From contig JAJEAG010000093.1 of assembly GCA_022824265.1 (NCBI GenBank), forward strand, positions 1-34,762: a stretch of DNA of 34,762 nt, given 5' to 3'. The DNA is from Candidatus Poribacteria bacterium. GTDB taxonomy: Bacteria; Poribacteria; WGA-4E; WGA-3G. A program made the translations under genes and the position numbers. Positions 15,596 through 24,526 of the stretch are shown here, piece by piece; position 1 is the stretch's first letter; each line of letters starts with the position of its first letter. The notes below the pieces were generated by a model. The model was not told the DNA's origin. It did not search any database and saw only the letters and a program-made list of their open reading frames with translations.

Positions 15596-16939
15596 TCAAG
15601 CTTCCTCACCGAAATGTGAAGCCACTAACGTTAAATCTAATATATTCACTTTCCCATCACCATTGACATCTGCCTCTGGTGGTGCATTATCTGACCCGAA
15701 GTGTGAGGCGACAAAAGTTAAATCTAAGATGTTTACTCTTCCATCACCATTAACATCCCACGGTTTTCTGGGTGGTTCAAGTATTTCCGAATTTTCCACA
15801 GTAACAGGAAACGAGACTCCACCCAACGCACCAATTATCACTTCAGACAATGTAAGTTTAGATGCTTTAGCACTTACGACTTCAAAAATGATGGTTACGA
15901 GAGTACCACTTGATGCAGTTGCTACAGTGTCAACAGAGATCTGAGCAAAAGAAATCTGATTGTTTTCAACTATTGTTTCCACAGGGACTAATTGACCAGA
16001 TAAATATGTTCCATGTGTCAATGAGACGAACTTTAATGCTGTCGGGTCAAACTCTAATACAGCCTGATACCCACTAACATCTTTAGCATCTGCAATGTCA
16101 ATAGTGATAACAAGTTGTTCACCGACCCGAGGAGACTCCACTGACGAAGGCATAATTCTGACAATCACATGGATAGGTTGTTCAACAGCGAGTAATGCTG
16201 CCAGTTCATCAATTGCAGCGGAGTCTTGTAACAGAAGGTGCACATCAGGATCATTGATAAATGCTTTAACCTCGGCATCTTCCTTTAGCAGTGTGATAAA
16301 TGTATCAGGTATATCAGGTAAGAATACCTTAAGTATGTCAGGATCATCAACTACAACTTGTATATTTTCTGGTGACAGCAGTGGTTGAATCTTGGGATCT
16401 TTTGCTGCTGTGAGCACTTCCTGAAGATTATTTTTTATATCTTCTCGTTGAAAAAAATCTTTATACCTTTCAAAAATACGTTCGGCAAGTGATCGTTGGT
16501 TTTGTTCAAGTATCGTGGCAAGTTCATTGATTGCATCTATATCTTGAAGCAGTGCTTGAAAATCGTCATCTCTGAGCATCGTTCGAACATCTTCATCCTC
16601 TTTTAACAATGTAATGAATTTATCGTCAATATTAGGAATCTGATCTTTTAATATATCTGGCTCATCCAATACAAGCAAAACGGTTTCAGGTGTTAAGAGT
16701 TGCTGATTTTCTGGTTTCTTGATTTCCTCAAGAACTACGGGAAGTATTTCTAAGATATCTTCTCTCAGAAGAAGTGTCTGATACTTTTCAAACACCTTTT
16801 CGGCAAGGGTTGGATCCTGTGCATCTGCGTTGACACAAAAGAAAATACTCATACCTATGATAGAAAATACAAATATGTATGTTAAGGAGAGATGTTGATG
16901 TTTTCTGAAAAAAGATTGTGTCTTAAGTGAATGAAACAT
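15596..16939 (-). CDS. Secreted protein: tandem helical repeats, cohesin-like domain and dockerin-like repeats
   Basis: 447 residues from the ATG at 16939, which has AGGGG 6 nt upstream; a TTG 18 nt earlier would only lengthen the signal. The signal peptide ends near NADAQ (about 41). Two about-105-residue repeats (42-146, 147-252) share LAE(K/R)(V/I)FE(K/R)Y, (P/S)PE(T/N), DEP/DDPDILK and KFITLLKED/TFITLLKED, and look alpha-helical. A cohesin-like beta-sandwich follows (about 255-384: VGEQLVITIDIADAKDVSGYQ, VLEFDP). The C-terminus has two dockerin-like calcium motifs DVNGDG(R/K)VNILDL with VASHFG. Cohesin and dockerin in one chain suggests self-assembly or surface anchoring rather than a cellulosome. 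Function unknown. Confidence 0.82.
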   Translation of the reverse strand: MFHSLKTQSFFRKHQHLSLTYIFVFSIIGMSIFFCVNADAQDPTLAEKVFEKYQTLLLREDILEILPVVLEEIKKPENQQLLTPETVLLVLDEPDILKDQIPNIDDKFITLLKEDEDVRTMLRDDDFQALLQDIDAINELATILEQNQRSLAERIFERYKDFFQREDIKNNLQEVLTAAKDPKIQPLLSPENIQVVVDDPDILKVFLPDIPDTFITLLKEDAEVKAFINDPDVHLLLQDSAAIDELAALLAVEQPIHVIVRIMPSSVESPRVGEQLVITIDIADAKDVSGYQAVLEFDPTALKFVSLTHGTYLSGQLVPVETIVENNQISFAQISVDTVATASSGTLVTIIFEVVSAKASKLTLSEVIIGALGGVSFPVTVENSEILEPPRKPWDVNGDGRVNILDLTFVASHFGSDNAPPEADVNGDGKVNILDLTLVASHFGEEA

Positions 16940-16984
16940 AAATTCCCCTGTGATCAAGCATAGATTTTTCCATGTTGAATTTCA

Positions 16985-17013
16985 GTTTTATTTTTATGAA
17001 TAATGGAATGCAA
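16985..17013 (-). promoter_or_regulatory. Possible promoter for the cohesin/dockerin gene
   Basis: Minus strand TTGCAT (17013-17008), 17-nt spacer, TAAAAC (16990-16985), about 45 nt before the ATG. The -10 is imperfect. Confidence 0.35.
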
Positions 17014-17032
17014 TTGTAATTTAGATTAACTG

Positions 17033-17815
17033 CTAAGCCATTACCTCTTCTGCCGTAGGATTGACTTTGAAACCACCAGCAACAATATTGTTGTAAGGTT
17101 CATTCGGTTCTCGTCCTACAGGTCGCATCTCTGTAGTATGATATCCGAACCGCACTGCCTTCCGCCACTGATCTGTGCGATTGACTTCTGACCAATGAAT
17201 AAGACAATAACTGAAGAAGATTACATCCCCAGCCTTTGCTGGAATAGGTATAGAATCTATAAAATCTGGATGAAATTTGTCTGTTGGCAGATGTGGTGCG
17301 GTGCCTTGTCCAGTGATGTGTTCTCTCGGTCCCTCTTTATGACTACCTGGTACAACCCTGAGAGCACCACTTTCAAAAGGAGCATCATCCAAATGGACGA
17401 GACAATCAACAAAATCCAGTCCATCATGTGGGTAAAACGGATAATCTTGGTGCATTGGGAATGGTGTGCCTTTTTCTGGTGGTTTTGCATGTAGCACCGT
17501 GTGATGCCATTGAATCGTATCACCGATAAGGGATTGAACTGCACCAGTTAAACGTTCATGGAAAATTACTCTACCCCATGTAGCAGAATAGAAATGGGGA
17601 TTGTGCATAAAGACTGCTTTTGTGGTTTGCTGGTCTTCCTCATTGAGGTATTTTGTTCGCCACGGACCGGGCCATCCAATCGTCTCTTGTCCCCAATTGT
17701 TTATGATTTGCACCATTTCAGATGCAAGTTCTTCAGTTTCCTCTGTCGTGAAAAGTTGGTCTACTTTGATATAACCGTTCTCATTATAAAAATCTACTTG
17801 GTCTTGCGTTAGCAT
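17033..17815 (-). CDS. Phytanoyl-CoA dioxygenase (PhyH) family Fe(II)/2-oxoglutarate oxygenase
   Basis: 260 residues from the ATG at 17815, chosen because GGAGGAG lies just upstream and the protein then opens with MLTQDQVDFYNENGYIKV, the usual PhyH start; a longer frame begins 45 nt earlier without support. Iron ligands H122-x-D124 (MHQDYPFYPH) and distal H207 (CLIHWSEVN), with R218/R222 downstream for 2-oxoglutarate. SGALRVVPGSHKEG is the family signature. Length and motif spacing match ectoine-hydroxylase-like or small-molecule PhyH enzymes, but the substrate cannot be assigned. It has its own promoter and is flanked by unrelated secreted-protein genes. Confidence 0.88.
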   Translation of the reverse strand: MLTQDQVDFYNENGYIKVDQLFTTEETEELASEMVQIINNWGQETIGWPGPWRTKYLNEEDQQTTKAVFMHNPHFYSATWGRVIFHERLTGAVQSLIGDTIQWHHTVLHAKPPEKGTPFPMHQDYPFYPHDGLDFVDCLVHLDDAPFESGALRVVPGSHKEGPREHITGQGTAPHLPTDKFHPDFIDSIPIPAKAGDVIFFSYCLIHWSEVNRTDQWRKAVRFGYHTTEMRPVGREPNEPYNNIVAGGFKVNPTAEEVMA

Positions 17816-17859
17816 CTTTCTCTCCTCCGTTTTAATGCATACAGGAATTTGATTATGCA

Positions 17860-17889
17860 ATTTTACGCAATAATAATACTCTTTGTCAA
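17860..17889 (-). promoter_or_regulatory. Sigma-70 promoter of the second dioxygenase gene
   Basis: Minus strand TTGACA (17889-17884), 18-nt spacer, TAAAAT (17865-17860), about 45 nt before the ATG. Confidence 0.6.
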
Positions 17890-18016
17890 CGTTTTAAACC
17901 TGTTCACACATATTTACATAATATGGAAGATTGAATATTCTCGTTAACTGTTTGATTATCTTTGCCCAGCTGACCGATCTATATCTCTTAGTTAATTTGA
18001 TGCTATATAGAACAAT

Positions 18017-18553
18017 TCAATCAAAATACTCGTCTTCGCTGAAACGAGTCCACGATGTGAATACTGGGAAAGGAGATGGTAGACTGTCATCAGGGTCATT
18101 GACTCTAAACTCAATCTTATCGCTATCAAATAGATTACGGATGGATATTGAAATACCCTCTGTTTCAATGCAATTGTCGCATTTGTTGGGTAGATTCTGA
18201 TGTGAATTGGGTGAGTCAAAATAGAGTCTGTATTCCGAACCCCCCTTTCCAACTCTATAATCCGTGGCGAATACCTCCCATTCTTGTATTGCGGTATCCC
18301 CTTCAGCATATTGTGCCCATAGGCTAATAGTACGCTCTTCGCTGTCAAAGAAATCAAGGATAACACCTTTTCGTTTTACAGCACCTTTAGATGGAGCGAA
18401 TTGCCTAAAAGAACGGTCATTGAGTTCAGATTTTACTTTTTCTTTCTCTTCACTATCTACAAGTTCTAACGGATTACTACAAGATACAAGAAAAATACTA
18501 ACGATAATCAGAAATACTGACAATGTATTCACTGTTACTTTTATTTTTGACAT
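18017..18553 (-). CDS. Small lipoprotein of unknown function
   Basis: 178 residues. A hydrophobic signal (about 8-22) ends in lipobox LVSC with C25 as the lipidated residue. The mature part is charged, with probable beta-rich structure and a KCDNC pair near 129 that could bind metal or form a disulfide. I recognise no family. AAAAGG lies 8 nt upstream of the ATG. It is followed by the second dioxygenase gene after about 200 nt, with a separate promoter there, so it is probably monocistronic. Confidence 0.7.
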   Translation of the reverse strand: MSKIKVTVNTLSVFLIIVSIFLVSCSNPLELVDSEEKEKVKSELNDRSFRQFAPSKGAVKRKGVILDFFDSEERTISLWAQYAEGDTAIQEWEVFATDYRVGKGGSEYRLYFDSPNSHQNLPNKCDNCIETEGISISIRNLFDSDKIEFRVNDPDDSLPSPFPVFTSWTRFSEDEYFD

Positions 18554-18662
18554 TTTTTTACCTTTTGCGATATAGTTTTGTTATACTTTTTTGTCTGAAC
18601 CAAGATTTTCAGGATTGTGTTTCTTATAGTGAAATTCAAAAATATGTCTACACTCCGTGGTA

Positions 18663-18684
18663 GGTTCGGTTTCCTAACCGCACC
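18663..18684. repeat. Palindromic intergenic repeat, degenerate copy
   Basis: CGGTT (18667-18671)-TCCT-AACCG (18676-18680), flanked by ggtt and cacc. Reverse-complemented it matches the core ...GGTTAGGAAACC... of the element at 29598-29619 including the following CCTACC-like end. Confidence 0.5.
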
Positions 18685-18893
18685 GGACTTTGGTGTAATA
18701 TTACCGAATCTATTTTTTAATCTTCATAAGGCGTTCATACCTTTGATTTTTTGATTTGGCACATGCTGCCCTCTGGGACTTGCTATTAGCAGGATCAACG
18801 TTTACTATACACCTGTCGACTCGCTGAGGTTTTAGTGTCCCTGTCGGAGGTCGCTTTGCTCGCTTCGGTTTACAGGACTGTATGTGAGCATGC

Positions 18894-18912
18894 GGGCGAG
18901 GCGACCTCGCCC
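18894..18912. repeat. Palindromic repeat GGGCGAGG-cga-CCTCGCCC
   Basis: Perfect 8-bp arms with a 3-nt loop, followed by CTACGA. It shares the GGCGAGG...CCTCGCC arm with the element at 29598 but not its loop. Confidence 0.6.
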
Positions 18913-19017
18913 CTACGATAATGGTAAGAAGCGTAATGAATTAAATGGCTACAGACGCTTTTTCCCGCATGGACTAAGTATTCATGTTGTTAGTCGCAAC
19001 GATCTACATGCTATGAA

Positions 19018-22000
19018 TTAAACATAATTTGAACGTGAAGTTCGGTTTCCATTTTTGCTTTTTGGTCTTGTTCGATTGCTTCGTTTGATGCAATTTTCAC
19101 CAAATAGATTTTCCACCTGTTTGAAAACGGTGTCTGTACCCGCGATCATATATTTGGAACTACATCTCGTGATAACTTCACCGAAGCGGGGTGTCATAAG
19201 ACGCAAAATTAAGTGTAGGTCGCCATTGTTGGCAAGTGCAATCTCTTTGAGTGCCTTTAGTTTTTCAAGATTTTCAAGGTCAGTTTCAGGGACTGTAACC
19301 TCAACCGCGCAAGTCTGTTTCTCAGGTACAGTGTCTAAATCTACAATTGTCTCAGCTTGTATCTGCCGTTCTTCCTGTTCAGTTTCATCATCATTATCAG
19401 GGCTTCGGTTCTTGCCGTTCCGATTGATCTTAACATTTCCTTCAATCCAAATTATCCTGTCTTCATGAAGTTCTCCTGCTTTTTTAAATGCTTCTGGGAA
19501 AACGACAACTTCTACTGAACCTTCTAAATCTTCAAAACCAAGTACTGCCATGGAATCACCTTTCTTTGTCTTGATATCTTTTACATCGGTGATCATGCCC
19601 GCAACAGAAACTGTGGACTCAATCTTATGTTCAGCCAGCGTTTGTGTACTTGCAGTTGTATAGTACTTGATAATGTCTGTATATTGTTGGAGTGGGTGTC
19701 CGGAGACGTAAAAGCCGAGTTGTTGTTTTTCAAGTTTTAGCTTTTCAAGTGGTTCATATTCGGTTACCTCTGTGAGTGTTACAGATTTTACCTGTATATC
19801 AGCTGCATCACCGAAGAGATTCATCTGTCCCCGTTCGCGTTCTGCTTGTGCACTCTGTGCGACTTTTAAAATACTTTCTAAGTTCGTATGGAGTTGTGCT
19901 CGGTTTCCTTCAAGCGAATCAAATGCTCCACTTAGAATAAGGCTTTCAATAGCTCGTTTATTGACAACTTTTGTATCAACGCGTTCACAGAAATCTTGCA
20001 GTGAAGTGAATGGACCTTCCTCCTGTCGTGCTTCAACCATTGCGTCAATTGCGTTATCACCAACACCTTTTACAGCGGCAAGACCGAAGCAGATATCGTT
20101 GCCATCGACCGTGAAATTTTTATTGCTGCTGTTAACATCTGGTGGTAGCAGATTTATTTCTACCTCAAGAAAGTCGGCAAGTTTTGCACATTCAGATCGA
20201 TACCGAGTAATTTTGTCTGAGTATTCTGATTCTCCTGTCATCATCGCCGCCATGAATTCTCGTGGGTAGTGAGTTTTCAGATATGCCATGCGGTAAGCGA
20301 GCATAGCATAAGCGACAGAGTGTGATTTGTTGAAGGCGTATCCACTAAAAGGTTCAAGTAGGTCGTATATTTCCTCAGCTTCTTTTTTCGGTATATCATT
20401 TTTGAGTGCACCGTCAACGAATTTTTCTCGCTGTGCTTGTAGGAGTTCTGGATTTTTCTTACCCATAGCGGAACGGAGGACATCAGCTTCCCCAAGTGTG
20501 AAACCTGCCATATCCCGTGCGATCTGCATTACCTGCTCTTGATAAACGCACACCCCGTAAGTGTTTTTGAGTGCGTTTTCAAGCAATGGATTCATATATT
20601 CTACATCTTCCAATCCATTTTTTCGGTCAATAAATTGCTGCATCATTCCGCTTTCTAATGGACCTGGACGGTAGAGTGCTGGTATTGCACAGAAATCCTC
20701 AAAGTTGTCCGCCTTGAGTTGCGTCACAACCCTATACATACCTGAAGAAGTTTCGAGTTGGAACAATCCAGCAATAATTCCTCTACTAATTAATGAAAAG
20801 GTTTTTTCATCGTCAAATGGGATATCTTCTAACGTGATATCCTTGGCATGATTCTCTTTAACCATTTGAAGACAATCGTATATCTCAGTGAGGCTACGCA
20901 CACCGAGGATATCAAGTTTGACGATACCGACATTTTCAACTGTCTTCCCTTCAAACTGTGTTGCTACTTGATCATGTTTATCTTTGAACAGTGGTGCGAA
21001 ATCTGTGAGTGGACCGTTTGAAACAACAATTGCGGAAGCATGGCAAGAGACGTGGCGTTTCATACCTTCAACAGCCAAGCTAAGGTCTATTAGTTCTTTA
21101 TTTTCTGGTTGCTCAGCAAGAGACTGCAATTCTGGGACCTGTTCTAAAGCCTCATCAAGCGTAATGCCAAGTGTGCTTGGGATCAATTGGGTTAATTTAT
21201 TGACATTTTCAAGAGGTACATCAAGTGCGCGTCCAACATCTTTGATTGCCCCTTTTGCACCTAAAGTTGAAAAGGTAGCAACTTTCCCGACAGAATCGTG
21301 TCCGTATTTCTTCACGAGGTACTCAATTACGAAGTCCCGTGCTCGGTCTGCAAAGTCAATATCAATATCTGGTGGACTGACCCGTTCAAGGTTCAAAAAC
21401 CGTTCAAAGATACAGTCATAATCCATAGGATTAAAGGTGATAACATCTAACGCGTAAAGCACAAGACTACCGGCAGCAGATCCGCGTGCAGTGAGCGGAT
21501 ATCCTTGCTCATTTGCATATTTGACGTAATCCCATACAATTAGAAAGTAACCGGGATAACCTGTCTTATTGATAATATCAAGTTCATGTTCTAACCGCTG
21601 TTGGACTTCCGTAGAGGGTTCTCCACTCAATTTTTCTCTTAATCCTTGGTAACAGAGTTCTTTCAGGTAACTCTCATTTGAATGTCCTTCTGGGACTTCA
21701 TATTTCGGCATTACGCTTTCGCCGAAATCCAATTCAAGATTACAACGTTCAGCGATTTCAAGCGTGTTACTGATGGCTTCTGGTGGGAAATCCTTCAGTA
21801 CTTCTCGCATTTCATCAACATTTTTAAAGTAGAAATGGTTGTCAAACCGCATTCGGTCTTGTTCATTGACAGTTTTCTTTGTTTGAATGCAGAGGAGAAC
21901 ATCGTGCATGTGGTGGTCTGATTTGCGTAGGTAGTGGCAATCATTTGTTCCGACAAGTGGCAATTCAAACTCTTTTGCCAAATCGACCATTATTGGGTAT

Positions 22001-22557
22001 GCCTGAAGTTCTTTGTCAATATAGTGATTTTGCACCTCAACGTAAAGGTTGCGGGGTCCCATTGTATCAATCAGTGTTTTGAAGTTTTTTATAGCCTCCT
22101 CTCGTTTGTCTGAACAGAGGAGTTGCGGCACTTGTCCTTGAATACATCCTGTTAGTGCGATAATTCCTTCTCGGTGTTCACGCAAAATTTCCATATCTAT
22201 GCGCGGTTTGCTATAGAAACCTTCTGTGTATCCTCGCGAAACTAATTCAAGGAGATTTCGGTAGCCAGTTGCATTTTCAACAAGAAGTGTTAGATGGTAT
22301 GGGCTGCCTTGGTCTTTACCGCGTTTGTGTCGGTCACCTGGGGCGACATATACCTCACACCCAACAATAGGGTTTACACCTGCCTCTTTTGCTTTGGTAT
22401 AAAACTCCAATGCCCCGAACATATTGCCGTGGTCAGTGAGTGCAACAGCGGGTGTGCTATTCTCTACTGCCCATTGAATCATACCTGAAATTCGGCATGC
22501 CCCATCAAGCAGACTATACTCGCTGTGGTTGTGTAGATGGACAAATTCGGACGACAT
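19018..22557 (-). CDS. dnaE: DNA polymerase III alpha subunit
   Basis: 1179 residues, full length for DnaE1. The PHP domain at the start has the metal-ligand pattern HLHNHSEYS (H7, H9), TDHGNMFG (D42, H43), GCEVY (E68) and NDCHYL, all intact, so metal-dependent proofreading is conceivable. The C-family polymerase palm carries PDIDIDF (D397, D399, D401) and the later KLDILGVRSL with the third aspartate; SAAGSLV and LFQLETSSGMYR are typical finger/palm segments. A helix-hairpin-helix region (GVGDNAIDAM), the OB-fold (VSVAGMITDVKDIKTKKGD) and a C-terminal acidic linker follow. It replicates the chromosome. No exonuclease (PolC) domain is present. Divergent from the cobalamin riboswitch operon. 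Confidence 0.97.
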   Translation of the reverse strand: MSSEFVHLHNHSEYSLLDGACRISGMIQWAVENSTPAVALTDHGNMFGALEFYTKAKEAGVNPIVGCEVYVAPGDRHKRGKDQGSPYHLTLLVENATGYRNLLELVSRGYTEGFYSKPRIDMEILREHREGIIALTGCIQGQVPQLLCSDKREEAIKNFKTLIDTMGPRNLYVEVQNHYIDKELQAYPIMVDLAKEFELPLVGTNDCHYLRKSDHHMHDVLLCIQTKKTVNEQDRMRFDNHFYFKNVDEMREVLKDFPPEAISNTLEIAERCNLELDFGESVMPKYEVPEGHSNESYLKELCYQGLREKLSGEPSTEVQQRLEHELDIINKTGYPGYFLIVWDYVKYANEQGYPLTARGSAAGSLVLYALDVITFNPMDYDCIFERFLNLERVSPPDIDIDFADRARDFVIEYLVKKYGHDSVGKVATFSTLGAKGAIKDVGRALDVPLENVNKLTQLIPSTLGITLDEALEQVPELQSLAEQPENKELIDLSLAVEGMKRHVSCHASAIVVSNGPLTDFAPLFKDKHDQVATQFEGKTVENVGIVKLDILGVRSLTEIYDCLQMVKENHAKDITLEDIPFDDEKTFSLISRGIIAGLFQLETSSGMYRVVTQLKADNFEDFCAIPALYRPGPLESGMMQQFIDRKNGLEDVEYMNPLLENALKNTYGVCVYQEQVMQIARDMAGFTLGEADVLRSAMGKKNPELLQAQREKFVDGALKNDIPKKEAEEIYDLLEPFSGYAFNKSHSVAYAMLAYRMAYLKTHYPREFMAAMMTGESEYSDKITRYRSECAKLADFLEVEINLLPPDVNSSNKNFTVDGNDICFGLAAVKGVGDNAIDAMVEARQEEGPFTSLQDFCERVDTKVVNKRAIESLILSGAFDSLEGNRAQLHTNLESILKVAQSAQAERERGQMNLFGDAADIQVKSVTLTEVTEYEPLEKLKLEKQQLGFYVSGHPLQQYTDIIKYYTTASTQTLAEHKIESTVSVAGMITDVKDIKTKKGDSMAVLGFEDLEGSVEVVVFPEAFKKAGELHEDRIIWIEGNVKINRNGKNRSPDNDDETEQEERQIQAETIVDLDTVPEKQTCAVEVTVPETDLENLEKLKALKEIALANNGDLHLILRLMTPRFGEVITRCSSKYMIAGTDTVFKQVENLFGENCIKRSNRTRPKSKNGNRTSRSNYV

Positions 22558-22693
22558 GGATACTCCTGATTTTTGTGATTTTTATTACATTTTACGATGG
22601 AAAATCGGTTTATATTTCATTTAATTTACTGATAATATTATAACAGAAATACGGTAATAATTCATCATAAATACCGTAGAAAAAGACATAAAT

Positions 22694-22722
22694 TTGCAAT
22701 AAATGGAGTAGTATGCTATAAT
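22694..22722 (+). promoter_or_regulatory. Extended -10 sigma-70 promoter of the cobalamin operon
   Basis: TTGCAA (22694-22699), 17-nt spacer, TATAAT (22717-22722) preceded by TGC, i.e. an extended -10. Start predicted near 22729, about 20-25 nt before the riboswitch. Confidence 0.75.
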
Positions 22723-22749
22723 ACTTTACATACAATTAAATAGATGAAC

Positions 22750-22985
22750 GGTTCAGGTGCCGGTCGCAAGAGTTGCGATAAACCTCGGAGAATAGGGAAG
22801 CGCGGTGAAATTCCGTCACGGCCCCGCCACTGTAAACGATTAATTCCTCAATTAGGAATTTCCGCTGAAAAAACCACTGTCAACGGTTGATGGGAAGGTA
22901 CAGCGGGTTTTAATAGCACAAGTTGTTTTGTATGCTATGTTAAAAGATCGGAAGTCAGGAGACCTGCCTGGATCGAGTTTCACGC
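22750..22985 (+). promoter_or_regulatory. Cobalamin (AdoCbl-type) riboswitch
   Basis: Conserved elements in correct order: ggtgcc near 22756, aatagggaag (22791-22800), the core gccccgccactgtaa (22821-22835), ccactg (22874-22879), gggaagg (22892-22898) and the B12 box gaagtcaggagacctgcc (22951-22968). Binding of adenosylcobalamin normally turns off genes for B12 import or synthesis. It lies 180 nt upstream of the propeller gene on the same strand, with a terminator-like hairpin between. The junction and peripheral stems were not folded computationally, so the edges are approximate. Confidence 0.95.
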
Positions 22986-23115
22986 GTCTGCTTTCGCGGG
23001 AAAGCGGTGGAACAGAACACAGCAATATCCTGTCAAATTCAGAATAAACGGTCAATATAAAGGACTTAGTCTTTTACAGAATTACAGGATCAGATTTTCA
23101 GAGTGTGTTGCCTTT

Positions 23116-23142
23116 CCCCTGTCTTTTCAATGAGAGCAGGGG
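23116..23142 (+). terminator. Terminator-like hairpin of the riboswitch expression platform
   Basis: CCCCTG (23116-23121) pairs with CAGGGG (23137-23142), and the stem can extend by five pairs with a bulge around a caat loop; TTTCTTGTTT follows. It lies between the riboswitch and the GGAGG of the first gene, the usual position for a transcriptional off-switch. Confidence 0.65.
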
Positions 23143-23168
23143 TTTCTTGTTTCATTACGGAGGTATTA

Positions 23169-24467
23169 ATGAACAGAAGTTTTTTCTTTAGGCGACAACT
23201 CCGGTTTGATATAAATCGTAAAGTGCATTCGTTCCTATTTATCGGTGCGATGCTTTTCACACTCCTTTTCAACATTGCCTTTGCACAAACAGAAGTTCAG
23301 AATCTTGCCGTTGTTTTAAACGCGCTGGATAAGGACGACTGGAATATTACTTCATCCCTTTCAATTATAGATTTGGATGAACCGAATCTGAATCAGGCTG
23401 TTGATAGCGAAGTCATTTCTATCGGTGGTGTTCCAAGCGATATTCTTATTCACGGACATCACGCGTATATATCAAATTTTGATTGGCTTTCTCAACCTTC
23501 CCACGACAGTATATTAATCGTTAATTTGGAACGACGTGAGATTATCGGTGTCATTTCTTTGCAGCCTGGGGTTTATCCACAAAGTCTCGCACTTGTTAAC
23601 CAAGACAAAATGTATATTACCTGTGACAATACGCATCAGGTGCATGTTGTCAACATTGGCAGTCGCAGCGTGCCTAAAATCATAACGGATGCATCTTTCA
23701 ACAAAACGACCGGTATTACAGTTCTCAATGGGAAAGCATACGTGACTAATCCTGCGTGGGAGTGGGATGCAGCTGCTGGGAAGTCTGTCTATCATCAGAG
23801 TTCTGTCAGTGTAATAGATACAGAGACAGACTCAGTGGTGAAAACTATTGCAATGCCTATCAATGCGGGTGGTATTCTCAATGATGGTGATTCCACGGTT
23901 ATTGTAAAGACAACAGGGAACTATAACGAAATATCCGGCGAACTTGTCTTTATTGATGCAACAACTGATGAAGTTTTCAATACGGTTGACCTTAAGATGA
24001 CACCAGGATCATTTGCGATCAATTCACAGAAGCAGTTGTTTATCCAGGGTGGATGGCTCAATCGGGGTTTGCTTATTTATGATGTCCCGACACAAGCGTG
24101 GATTCGTGATAAAGATAACACGTTAGAGGCATTTGCTGGCGGTTCAGGAATGACTTTTGGTGATGATGGTAACCTTTACATTACGAAACCTGACTGGACA
24201 GGTGGTGGATTGTCTACCATGCTGGTGATGGGGTCTGACGAGACACTTATCAAAACCTATCAACTGGGGCACGGTACCGATGAGGTAGCACTTGCGCAAA
24301 TTGTGCCACGGAACGAAGATGTGAATGATGATGGATTTATTGATATAAAGGACCTTGTTCTCGTCGCGCAGGATTTCGGTAAAACCGGTCCTGGTTTAAT
24401 TGGTGATGTTAATGGGGATGGCGAGGTTAATATCTTAGACTTAGTCCGCGTTGCTCAGCATTTTTAG
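23169..24467 (+). CDS. Secreted YncE-like beta-propeller with dockerin repeats, cobalamin-regulated; candidate corrinoid-binding protein
   Basis: 432 residues from the ATG at 23169, which follows GGAGG by 5 nt; longer in-frame starts lie inside the terminator. The signal peptide (about 18-39) ends AFAQ. Residues about 45-375 form repeated four-strand blades, e.g. SSLSIIDLDEP, DSILIVNLERREIIGVI, QVHVVNIGSRSVPKI, SVSVIDTETDSVVKTIAM and GELVFIDATTDEVFNTVDL, the YncE/surface-layer propeller pattern. The last 49 residues (384-432) are two dockerin-like calcium motifs, DVNDDGFIDIKDL and DVNGDGEVNILDL. The riboswitch upstream ties it to B12. Bacteroidetes BtuG is a B12-binding surface propeller in B12 loci, so the analogous role is a reasonable inference; no ligand residues can be confirmed. 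Confidence 0.85.
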   Translation: MNRSFFFRRQLRFDINRKVHSFLFIGAMLFTLLFNIAFAQTEVQNLAVVLNALDKDDWNITSSLSIIDLDEPNLNQAVDSEVISIGGVPSDILIHGHHAYISNFDWLSQPSHDSILIVNLERREIIGVISLQPGVYPQSLALVNQDKMYITCDNTHQVHVVNIGSRSVPKIITDASFNKTTGITVLNGKAYVTNPAWEWDAAAGKSVYHQSSVSVIDTETDSVVKTIAMPINAGGILNDGDSTVIVKTTGNYNEISGELVFIDATTDEVFNTVDLKMTPGSFAINSQKQLFIQGGWLNRGLLIYDVPTQAWIRDKDNTLEAFAGGSGMTFGDDGNLYITKPDWTGGGLSTMLVMGSDETLIKTYQLGHGTDEVALAQIVPRNEDVNDDGFIDIKDLVLVAQDFGKTGPGLIGDVNGDGEVNILDLVRVAQHF

Positions 24468-24526
24468 ATGAGGTTAGGAAACACATTTACTGTGTCAACT
24501 TGAGTTAGAATTAAGGGTTTTCTGTC

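Larger units (their letters stand above)
18554..19017. other. 464-nt gene-free gap rich in palindromic repeats
   Basis: Between the lipoprotein gene's start and the end of dnaE. It holds two members of a palindromic repeat group (18667-18680 and 18894-18912) and an inverted pair gtccctgt/acaggac (about 18836-18878). An open minus-strand frame without a start codon, about 18873-18715, reads basic residues (KRAKRPPTG, SKSQRAACAKSKNQRYERLMK) and then stops. The frame could be repeat-derived or the tail of a lost gene. No RNA gene was recognised. Confidence 0.45.

Noticed and set aside
15596-16939. Cellulosome scaffoldin
   Set aside because: Only one cohesin-like domain, no carbohydrate-binding module and no glycoside hydrolases in the window.
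19772-21421. Several long plus-strand frames over dnaE
   Set aside because: All are antisense to conserved DnaE segments and have no domain resemblance or ribosome sites.
19018-22557. dnaE as part of the cobalamin regulon
   Set aside because: It is transcribed away from the riboswitch and essential replication genes are not known riboswitch targets; adjacency is coincidental.
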